Assembly (NCBI GenBank): GCA_020650975.1
Contig: JAIPMN010039422.1
Location: 1-21,022, forward strand
DNA from: Apostichopus californicus
Lineage: Eukaryota; Echinodermata; Holothuroidea; Aspidochirotida; Stichopodidae
Length of the DNA: 21,022 nucleotides
Reading direction: 5' to 3'
Both the position numbers and the translations under genes were made by a program. Positions within the stretch are counted from its first letter, which is position 1. Each line of letters begins with the position of its first letter. The notes beneath the pieces were generated by a model. The model did not search any database and was not told the DNA's origin. It was given only the letters and a program-made list of their open reading frames with translations. This document shows, piece after piece, positions 1 to 10,600 of the stretch.

Positions 1-194
1 ACCAAATTTCACAAAGGGGGTCAACCTTAGACTCTTGTTTGAGATAGGTCCTTTAATGGCAGGTTCAGTAGAAACCCACAGACTAATAATCCTTCCAGTG
101 TGTAGTGCACCAGCTGGTACACGCAGAATGACACCTGCGATAACCATCTCTCCTCCACGCTGATCAAAGTATTGTTCTTTATAAAAATTGGACC
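1..194 (-). CDS. Orphan exon B: second ZU5 domain, truncated by the window edge
   Basis: After acceptor TTTGTTCCCAG the phase-1 frame reads GSNFYKEQYFDQRGGEMV, AGVILRVPAGALHTGRIISL, then WVSTEPAIKGP and SLRLTPFVKFG at the edge. GGEMVIAGV..RVPAGAL is a textbook ZU5 core, closer to consensus than the ZU5 of the main gene, and LTPFVKFG is the start of the conserved P-x-G-x-x-F segment. Another frame over the same bases is open for longer but lacks any recognisable domain. The acceptor phase (1) is the same as for the ZU5 exon at 6492, suggesting duplication of a ZU5 exon module. Confidence 0.75.
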
Positions 195-926
195 CTGGGA
201 ACAAAGAAAGTCTCTCTGATGGAGAAAAGTAACATATTTCATATGAAAGGAAAGTATTTTGCCACTATCATGAAACATGTATTACTATAAACTGCTTCAA
301 TCCACATTATGAAAATAACCTCTGTAACACAAAACTGATGTTTTCATATTACTATTTGTAGATAATTCCAAAAGAAAAAGAAGAGAATCACATACATCTT
401 TGATATGAGAAAGAGAGCAAGACCTGTAGTAGATTATATCTGCAAGAAATATAAGCATCATTGAATTAATAAAAATGAAACAATTAATGACATTTTTAAT
501 GAACAGAAACAAAAATAAGTATGCAGGGTATATCACATTCCTCTAGCATTGACATGCCTGAAGCTATTTTCGAGGGAAATGATATATTTAAAGAAAGGAA
601 AATCATTCATCTTTTGTAAATACTGAAACATAACGGTCGCATGAAATAACTGTAATGATCCTAGAATGTCACATAAGATTGAGAATAACTATATAAGTAA
701 CGAATAGAGAAGGAATACACATGTTGCTAAAACTATAGTGTAATTTACCATGCTCATCCTTAGCAAGCAGCAACAGCCGTCTTCCCAAGTCCAGTTTTCC
801 ATGAGACAATTTCAAGGCTCTTTGGACATCCAGTCTCTTGTATCCCTCCTCTATCAAAATTTTGAAATTTACTGACAACTTTGGTTCCACTTTTGAAATG
901 ACTTTCTGTTTCTCTAGATTTTTTAC
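1..926 (-). CDS. Partial second ZU5-containing gene (or alternative 3' end): UBA-like plus ZU5
   Basis: Two exons, 926-749 and 194-1, join in frame (phase 1: DEH G|GG). The first gives a UBA-like helical segment, the second the first 64 residues of a ZU5 domain, cut by the window edge. No ATG is in frame in exon 926-749 and no coding first exon with a phase-0 donor is visible between 927 and 1211, where the main gene's poly(A) signal lies. So the exons either belong to a neighbouring gene whose start lies elsewhere, for example inside the main gene's introns, or are used as an alternative end of the main gene through one of its phase-0 donors. Confidence 0.6.
749..926 (-). CDS. Orphan exon A: UBA-like domain
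   Basis: The exon has 59 codons plus one base, from acceptor CATTATTTCAG to donor CATG|gtaaat, phase 0 in and 1 out. It encodes a charged lead (VKNLEKQKVISKVEPKLS) and then a three-helix pattern: FKILIEEGYKRLDVQRALKL, SHGKLDLGRRLLLLAK. The GY-x-x-x-DVQ-x-AL-x-x-(S/A)-x-x-x-L-x-L-A-x-x-LL spacing resembles UBA domains such as that of CBL, which bind ubiquitin. The similarity is by eye, so UBA is a tentative call; another helical bundle is possible. Confidence 0.55.
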
Positions 927-1211
927 CTGAAATAATGTTGAAATATTACGAATTGTTCATAAAATTCATATTTTTCATCATACTTTCATGAAGATAGACA
1001 ACTCTCTACTGCATTTGATTTGGCTTCAGTGAATATTTTACACAAACTTCCTGTACAGATGATATCTTCAAACCCATCTTTTATTTTTTTTACAATAAGT
1101 AAAAGGAGGACTTATTAGTAATGGAAGGGTAATTCCTTTTTCTGTTATGTGACTTGCATGACAGCAAAAAAAAGATACTTTTCATGTTAGAAAGTACAGT
1201 ACTAATCCATT
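927..1211 (-). other. 3' untranslated and spacer region
   Basis: AT-rich sequence between the main stop codon and the orphan exon A. It holds the poly(A) signal and the acceptor tract of exon A. No coding exon or promoter was recognised. Confidence 0.5.
1079..1084 (-). terminator. Poly(A) signal AATAAA of the main gene
   Basis: On the minus strand AATAAA lies 128 bases after the stop codon, within a TTGTAAAAAAAATAAAAG stretch, followed by T-rich and TG-containing sequence (GTTTGTGTAAAAT, about 1037-1048). It is a normal position for the 3' end of the transcript. The site is a motif match only. Confidence 0.5.
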
Positions 1212-1621
1212 CTAAGATTTTGATTTTATGCCAAGTGATCCTTGTTTTTCTTCAAGATAAAGTTTCAAAGTCTTAACAAGTTTTTGAAAAGCACAAACCA
1301 TTTTCTTATCATTTTTCTCTCCTTGGTTTTCCTTTCCATTCGTTTCCTGTGATGTATCGATGTACTCCAGCACCAGTCTTGCCACCTTATTTAAGTGAAT
1401 AGCTTTCAATCCTTCATACATTCCAATCATTCTGTCTGGCATGATGAGCTCTCTTTCTTCCAATATTTTCATCAGCATCTTTCCAGATTCTGCTACTGTC
1501 TGAATTGTTTCATTTTCTGCTGGCGTGAGCTCAAAATACACGCCTAGCTTTTGACAATGTTGTTTATCAAGAAGCTTTGCAATTTCTTCTCCCAACTTTT
1601 CATATTTGTGTAGGTCTGAAA
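1212..1621 (-). CDS. Exon 13: C-terminal death-fold (DED-like) domain and stop, residues 1009-1144
   Basis: The final exon follows GATTTTGTCCTCAG and ends at a TAG (1214-1212). Residues 1009-1097 are helical: KYEKLGEEIAKLL, CQKLGVYFEL, NETIQTV, KMLMKILEERELI, RMIGMYEGLKAI and KVARLVLEYI. Position after ZU5-UPA is where PIDD and UNC5 carry their death domain; the helix pattern here looks closer to DED, and it shares CQKL..YFE with the first death fold. Residues 1098-1144 form a charged tail (Lys, Glu, Asn rich) with a short helix CAFQKLVKTLKLYLEEKQ. The domain presumably recruits other death-fold proteins. A possible internal donor at 1277 or 1298 (both phase 0) could bypass this stop. Confidence 0.75.
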
Positions 1622-4600
1622 CTGAGGACAAAATCAACTTTACATTCGAAAAAGTATATCACATGTACAGATTAGAGTGCCTGAATTACATGCTAATTGT
1701 TTGCCAGTTTGGAACAATGAGCAACATTCACAACTAACATGCACAAGTACACATCTGGCCCACAAGCATGCAACCTGCATGGAAAACGTTGGTTTGCAAG
1801 TCAACCGTGGTGCACACAATAAATTGAATAAGTATACTGCCAACAACTTGCGTGCAACTTTTCAACTTTAAGCCCTTGCCTTGTGTATAAATTCTAGTCT
1901 TGTATACAGCTTCACTTTCAAAGTGGCTTTGAGCTACAAAAATAGGAAGAGCACACTAACTGAAAATAAAAGTGTGCAAATAGAATTTAGATATTATTGG
2001 GTTAGGAAGGAAGATTGACTTTCTCTCCATCATAAGTGTTTATGTTGATCAAGTATTTCCCAATAAACTAAGGTTATATAAGTAACAATCAGGTGTGTAT
2101 GGCAAGCCATGTGTGCATTAATTCGATAAACCGAGTTAATCGCCGTTAACACTGTTTTTCGATCGATAAACTCAGTAAATCAAGCGAAAAGAAGGGTTAC
2201 CTCGATAAACTAAGATTATCGGCGATAAACCGAGTTTATTAAATGGGAACTATGTTTTTCGCTCAATAAACTAAGTTTATCGATAATCTCTTTTCGCTCG
2301 ATAAACTGAGTTTATCGATAAACTGAGTTTATCGATCGAAAAACCAAGTTTATCGAATCTGATATGGCACGCCACATGTGCAATAATTTGAATAACTGAG
2401 TTTATCGCCGTTAACTCTGCTTTTCGCTCAAAAAACACGGTTATCCAGTCGATAAACTCAGTTTATCGATCGAAAAACAGAGTTTAACGGCGGTAAACTC
2501 GGTTTATCGAATTATTGCACATGTGGCTTGCCATATGTGTGTCTACTTCTACAACCAAATGTTATTTTATTTTCACCTCTACGCAGACTCTCACGTGGGT
2601 CCATGTTCTCTATGTGTGCTTACTTTTTCATCTCCATTTATACACACTTACCTGGTGTATGTCTAAGATAAAATAAACAGCATTCATTTTTTAACTTTAC
2701 TTATTTCGATGCAGGCCAGGGTGGACTTTCAAAACTAGCTAAGTTCACTCATCTGTTCCACTACCACTTAAAAACTCACCTGGGTGCAGGTCTCTAAAAA
2801 GAATTTCCTGGCTTTCTGGAGATAAGAGAATGTCTTTCACCTGAAGGAAAAAACAAAATATTATATAAATATTGAAATTTTTACATGTAAGAAATGTTTA
2901 ACATACAATAGAGCAGCTTATCTATCACACCCCTGTGAATGATTAGGTTTAACATAGGAACGTAATGTAGAAAATTGAGCGGAAACAGACACGGAACAAC
3001 ATTTAAAGTATGTGTGAAATCCAAAGGAAAAGGAATGTTGGTGACAACAGACCTTTCATTTATGGAGTACCTTAGATACCCACAAAACAAAGTTTCCAAT
3101 AACTGTTGATCTGTGCATAGAATAATACATACTTTTTCAGCATTTTGATGTGTTTTGAGTTACTCATTCAAGCAACACCAAAGAGTCAGCAAAAGATGGA
3201 AAACTGGATCAAAATAAGAAACTAAGGTACACCAGGATCGCTGGAGTGACTGAAAAAAACGATAATACTAGAATAACAGGCTACTATAATTCAATTGTAT
3301 TCAATTGTCATCCACCGTAAATATTACAAAGAAAAGGATCCATGCGAAAACATGCCAACAAATACAGTGGCGTAGGAAGGTACTTTTGAGTGGGGGGGGG
3401 CTGCTGATGGCCGGCCTGGGGGAGGGGTCTAAGGGGAGTTGGTTTCCCCCTCCCCCTTGGAATTTGTTTGCATTTCCAGGTGGCCTCAGATGCAATTTGG
3501 TGCAATATAGCACACTTCAACATCCACTCAGTTTTGTAAATAATTTTGCATTTTTACCTGGCCTTAGATGCAATTTGGTGCTGCAAATGAGATTTTTTTT
3601 GCCAAAATGTTCGAGCACCAAGGGCAGAAATGAAAAAGAGGTTTTCTGACTTGCAAAGCGGGGGGGGGGGGGGGAATGATACTTCCGCCCCCTCATATTT
3701 TTCACTGGGGGGGCTGACGCCCCCAGCACCCCCGGTTCCTACGCCCTTGAACAAATAACTATAATTCAGTCACAGCGCTGACATTATTCAATCAGCCTGC
3801 AAACAGCTGCAAAACATTCAACAGACAGGACATGAATAAAGAGAGAAGATGCCGCTTAATATTATGTATTGAAGAGACATATGAGAACACAAACAGCTGG
3901 AAGACAATCAGCAGACATAACTCACCTTTGATTGGAGGATAAGGGCTGTCTGGTTTTCTTCATGTTGTGATACTTTTAACTTCACATCAACCATGTCAGT
4001 GTCTCCATCGTTGTTTCTGTTAAGTCTGAACTGATGAGAGACTCTACTGGCAGCACAGAGGTGATCAATGTCTACATGCTAATGGATACAAGATATTGAA
4101 GATCAATGTACTGAGGATGAGAATGCTTGATAAGTATTTAAAGAAACTGTGCCACATATAAGACATAAGATTTAAGGAAATGCTGGTTAGAAACCAAGAC
4201 ATGTGGCCGTATACAAATCCTTAGATTTCATGGGCAGCTGGTGAAGATTTTACTTTCTATTGTAATAAAGAAATCCATAACAACATTGTAGGTTAATTTT
4301 GTCCCATGGGGTAGGAACCCTACAGAAACATAGTCGAGCCATGGATATTCGAGCCAATATATATTGTGATTGAAGATGCATGCAGGCTTATATTAATCCT
4401 TCTGTTTTTGATGAGTGTTCAGAGAATTAACTAGGCAGGCATGTGATTGCCTCCATCATTCCTGCCCACAGGACAGCCACCTAATCAACATCCCACTCCA
4501 GCAAGTGAGAGTTTGCCACAGCATCTGAACACTACTTCAAAATACAAAGAGAGCTGAATTAATGAAACATCCCAATTAATCATCACCAAAGTGCAGACAT

Positions 4601-7600
4601 GGCGAGGGCAGCTTTTTGTGAAACCATATGAAAGAACATAAAACCAAACTTCATTTCCTAAGTCATGAACCGAAAATAACAACACTCACAAGATTATGTT
4701 CAACAACACTGCCCACCAGATGTTTTGCATAGATTTTAGTCCCTGTTGGGGTTTTTAAACAGAAATTAGTACTTGTAAGGCCAACATGCTAACCACTACA
4801 GAATTTTAGTCCACTTTAGGTTACCAATCCTTAACTACAAGTCAACTTACATATAATGTTAGAAGACAAATTTTAATAGCATTGGTGATTACAAACCTTT
4901 GTTGATTCTTCCTTCATCAGATGGTAGCTATAACCGGGCGATGACATCATCAGATCAATGCAAGAAGCATAATCTCTGCCGTCATTCAATGTCCGGGTAA
5001 TTTGAAATGTTGCATAGTTTCCTAGGCTCAGTTTGGACTGGTGGTCCTCTAACAGTAACTAAAACATAATAACATGGACAAGTAAATACAAAAAATATAG
5101 TCAGTTATGCAATTTGTGCCTTCACTCTTCTTCATCAATACTGCTATAGCAAGTAACATCAGCTTTTGTTTTCTTAATTTAATTAATGTTGCTTATTTCT
5201 ATCAGATTCTTTAAATCCTTGATGCAAATTTAGTGTAATGTTTGTATTTCAAATGTAACAGAGTTTTCTAATTGATGTGCTACGAGGAATCAATAAAAAT
5301 ATCACACAAATGCACCCTTACCCAATCACTTCATAATTTGCCAGTAACAACACAATAAAATTAATTATACAAATCATGTAAGAAAGCAAGATTCCCAGTA
5401 TCCGACTTATACATCACAGTACAAAGCAGAATTGACCTCACACTGCTGCAAATATCACCATGGTAACATGAAATAAACCTCACCCTGTACTCTTCATCAC
5501 TGTCCTTACAGAAACAAACAGTTATTAAAACATCATCTTTGGCATCAAGTATGCCATCAATAAATGGAACAACACGGAATATATGCTTCTGTTCTGTTCC
5601 TTGGCTGACTAAATTAACAAAGACGTAGCTCAGGATGTTAATATCAAGACTGATCTTCTCCGGGTACAGCTTCCAATCAACATATTTTTCTTCGGTCCAA
5701 GTTATTTCACCTATAATAAGTAATGTTATAAAAACATATATTAATTGGTAATCTTAAATACAGTAAATAGGAAGAGGATAACGAGTGGGGAAGGAGAACG
5801 AGAAGGGGAGAAGAACGAGAGGGGGAGGAGAACGAGAGGGGGAGGAGAACGAGAGGGGAAGGAGAACTGGGGGGGAGGAGAACGAGAGGGGAGGAGAACG
5901 AGAGGGGAAGGAGAACGTGAGGGGGGAGTACGAGAGGGGGAGGACGACGAGAGGGGGAGGAGAACGAGAGGGGGAGGAGAACGAGAGGGGGGGGGGAGCT
6001 TATTAAGTAACATATATTTTACAGTACTGATTCTCATGATATAACTCATTGTACATCTCCTGGTACATTCAACAATTTGCATTAAAAGTGTTTATAGGTC
6101 ACCATCTTTACCTTCTTGTGAATTTTCTTCATCTTCCAGACCAGTGAAGATCATAACACCATGTCGATCTGGTTCAGGGATAATAGCCGAGTGAGGAATA
6201 GTCAGCTGGACTGGCTTCTTGAAGACAAGTCCTTCTGGCTCTAGTTTTATCAGAGGTGTCATTCTGCCTCTACGAGCACTTCCAGGGAGGTGTATGTCAG
6301 GATCATAGATCACGTTAATGGCAATAACATGATCAGAAGATAAAGCGTTTTCAGGAATAGTCAGATGTACCCCCAAGATGCTAATAGTTCCACCTTCATA
6401 CTTTATCCTGTGTTCAATGTATGAACGATGGTGCCTCATTTTAAGTATTGATGGAGTTGATTTGTCATCTGGGACAAAAGTGACATTTTCAACTGAAATA
6501 AAATAATGGAAACACAAACAGTAACTAGTAATTGAAGCTTTCACATAATGAAAAATTGCCATACTGAGCCAGATTAATACAAAAGTCTTGCAACTGATTG
6601 ATGAAAGAGGTATTATTGAAAGAATCATAATAAAAAATTTAATAGATATGTAGCACAAGCTTTATGTTGTTAGAGAATTTGATGAGTGGCAGCACACAAA
6701 ATGAGTATAAAAAGAATCTAGCATCATGTCTGAGAGTGACCAGATGGCTTAAATGGAACATTGAAATAATGGATAATCCTTGGGACATAACTTGGGGAGC
6801 ATTTTTGTATTTTCAATCTTTTTACTATAATGAAAGGAACCAAATGGCAACAAATAATTGGTCAAAAGATCCTCTCATAATTACTTGCACCATACATATA
6901 CCGTGATACATAATATTGCCTGAAAGCCGAATATTAACCCGTGACTCACACACATTTCTAGAGATTTTACTGTACTGCACTATTTTTGTTTTATTTATTC
7001 TGATTACATCATTGTATCCATTCTTACCGGGCCAGGCAAGCAGTTCTGGTGCTTGGTTTTCTTCAAACTGAAAGGGATCAACTTTAGACTGATATGGAGC
7101 TAAAAGGTTTCCATTTGTTCGGTTGAGCTGAATATGAACCAAACCCTTTTGTAGGTTAGTGACATCGTACATGTTGATAATGTTTCGTGTCTTCATGAAG
7201 TTAATCAGAGTGATGCCTGGTGTCTCTATCAGAGAAACCCTGCGTAGCATATCAGTTTCTGCCGGTGGTAGACCAAACAGAGTTGCTAATTTCAGAGTGC
7301 TGTCTAGAGTAAGATCATCGGCAACATTGACCATTAATCTGCCGTAATCAGCTGATGTAAGTAACAGTAAGAATAAAATATAGTTAAAGATCACACTCAG
7401 CACAAGAAGACAACTGATAAAATGTATCATTAAATAATGGATGAGATCACATTTCCTATTAATCATTTGATTATTAGATTGATGTATCGCATTAATATGT
7501 AACAACAAATTACATTTCTTTAAAATCAGTTCAAAAGCTAAAGAAAACATAATTTATGTGGAAAATGAATAAATGTAATTCCTTTTTAAGTACTGTTGAT

Positions 7601-10600
7601 GTAACTGCTCTTTAACACAACAAGCATTAGTATTACCATAAAAACTTAATTGTCACCTTTTAAAAACATAGCAAAATGAATTTTAACACCAATTGATTTA
7701 AAAATCATAAATACTCTTCAGATCATTTTAGTATGGTGTGATCTAGCTCAATTATGACATGAAAGTAGAAACATTATCATGAGGAATTAGGTAAGGCATA
7801 TATTTTCTACAATATTTCTCATGAAAAATATGGCAGGTGTTGATAAATGCTTCATGTTATTTGCTTGTTGACCCCAGCGACATCTATATAAATCTAGACG
7901 TCACCCTATACACTATAAACAAAATATACTATTACCATTCAGGGTCTTGTGATGTGCTTCTGCAGCTACTAACCATGTATGTTATTTTACTAGACTTGTG
8001 TTGCTAAAGAAACAGTGAATCCTGTCGTCTGCTACTTATGTTAGTGTACATTGTGCATGTACAGTCCTGATATGCTGTATGTGTTCCATCTGCAGCTCAA
8101 TCTTTTGATAGGAACTAGCAACTTGCAATTGACAAATTGCAATAAACATTGATACCTGCATCACTTAGCTCAAATTCTTGGTTTGCTTAGTCTCTCCAGG
8201 ACTGTAGCAGCTGTGCAATGATGACACTACTTGTAGAAGGGATATATTTAAACAATTAATATGATAGAAGTTATATGTGTTAAGATTGAGCAGAACACAT
8301 TACCCTTCATGGTTGGTATGTGTTTTTACACAACTCCTAATTGACATATTACAGCAGTCTAGCATTCTGTTTAAATGTGTCTATGATGGACTCCCAATTT
8401 ACCTTATAGTTTAATTGCTATAAATATGTTCAGTTATACAACAGATACCTAGATGTTTTAGTTTGTTGGTATTAGATGGTGATCACATGGCTACCAAATG
8501 AGTTGTGCAACAGTTGAAGTTTTAGAGCAGTTTGATGATTAAACCCAGGTGAAATTTGACACATGTATACGTACAGTAATCCATCTTCATAAACACTCAT
8601 CAGTACACATAAGAGTGAGATATATTTTAGGATTAAATTCGTACCAGTGTATTGTTTCAATGATCTCATGTGAAAAAGAAGATCCACCAAAACCAGGAAA
8701 AGACTAACAAGGAAGACTATGCATCTTGTACAATCATCCCCGCCCATTAGACATTTAATGTCACAAATTAATTTATACCCGGACTAAACTTTAAAAAGAC
8801 TTTACTTGTTTCCATGACACCCCTAGATTTATATACACCTGTGCACAGCTCACTTGACTTTCAATATCTCAATATGATTGACAGTTTGACAATGTATCTA
8901 CACTAATTAAATCAACTCAAAGACCCCCCCTTGGCCCCTCCCCTGCCCCCTATTTCTACATCTCCCCAGACAGCTTTGAAGATCTACACATAGGACTATT
9001 TAAGGACAAACATAATGATATAAGGAACCACTGTACTGCATTGATATTTACATTCAGCAGCAGTAATTATCTTTTCATTGTGATCCTACCTGCCAAAGTT
9101 GATTGCTGTGATAAATCTAGAGTCTCGTGTTCTTCAAGTAGGGTTTCTTCCTCCGTAACAGATGCAGATGAAGCCTGCAGATAAAAAACATAGGAAAGAT
9201 ATCTTATTTGGTGTACTGAAACTTTAATCAATAGGGAAACACCTCACAGCAGTACTTGCCTTTAAATACATTACATATGCAGCACAGGAGTAATTTGCAA
9301 GATAACCCTGGCTGAAGTTCATGCTGCATGTACCAAAGCCAACCTTTGACCTCCACCTGAAACAGCAAAGAGGTTCTACTACATATTGAAAAGTAAAATC
9401 AGCATAAGGTTTTACATCTTCATTGAGACGTGACCTTTTGAAGTTTTGTAGGGTTTGAATTCTGCAAACCTTAAATGAGCTTTCCCAATTGTACAGCAAT
9501 TTTACTTAAGCATTTGGGTAATCTACAATGCATATATAATCTTTTCTGCAGGTGAAGTTCTCCAGATAAAGGACATTCGATATTCTGAAACTTGGACGTC
9601 TGCTGACCCAAAATGACCTTTGGTCTCCACCCAAAATAATAGGGTTCCTGTACTCACCATAAGAAAGACACATGCCAACTACAAGCTGTGATATTGGTTT
9701 ATCATGTTTACAAGGTTTGTGTTGATACGGATTTACAGAGTGTGACCTTTGATAACTCAAAATGATCTTTGACCTCCACCCAATCCAATAGGGTTTATTG
9801 TACTAATTTTGTGGAAGCCACATGCCAAATATAATAACTGCAGAGGTTACTGATCCTAAGACATTGTGTTTACAAGCTAGGGCGTCACATACACACACCC
9901 ATCCTCACGCATACACACTCGCCAACTTGGTTGCATCTAGTTACTAGCCTGCCTATGGCAAGAAACCAAACAGAATCTTAGCTTTCCTTTCTATCACCTG
10001 TCAAGTTACACCAATTATGTCTTCAACTGATACGACCAACTGATTGTAGAATAGGTGAATGCATACTCACTTCACATTACTTGTGATCCAATGTAGCATG
10101 AATTTTGAACACTTTCTTAACTCATGCATTATTTCTGTAAAGCTCAAGATATTGTTGTCACCTTGTAATTACCTTCATTAGTGGAATATTTGATCATAAA
10201 TTCAATACATTAATGATCTAGTCACAGTATGTTCCTAACTTCATAAACACACACAGTTTCTTTTGCTACTAATGGTATACTGGCTACAGATACACACTGT
10301 TCTATATTCATAATTCACTTACTATACCTAATCATACTTAAGCACCTTTCACACTTTCCCGGATCGCACCGGCTCTTGCCGGATCGGGGCATATGGACGC
10401 ATCCTGCAGGATCTGAGGTCCCATTTGGCATGATCCGTAGCTATCCATGGCAACCTTTACCGAACATGTTCAACAATTTTTGAGTCAAACCACGGATATA
10501 AAACAAACCCGTAGAGGACCCATAGATATACGTAGCAACCTGCAATGGACCCTTAGAGTTTTCCTACTAAGCCGTGATCACGTAATCAGTGACGAATCCA

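Noticed and set aside
2093..2541. Repeated palindromes considered as a CRISPR array
   Set aside because: The spacers are not unique, the repeats are inverted and overlap, there are terminal inverted repeats, and the locus is in a eukaryotic intron.
3301..3754. Overlapping open frames on both strands
   Set aside because: They lie in the G/C-rich dispersed repeat and encode low-complexity Pro/Gly stretches.
5741..6082. Long open frames on both strands with Arg/Gly/Glu-rich or Pro/Ser-rich repeats
   Set aside because: They are translations of the 17-bp purine minisatellite in an intron, with no unique sequence or splice support.
6825..7027. Open frame continuing past exon 7
   Set aside because: A strong donor (gtaaga) ends the exon and the next ZU5 exon joins in the correct phase; the readthrough sequence has no domain.
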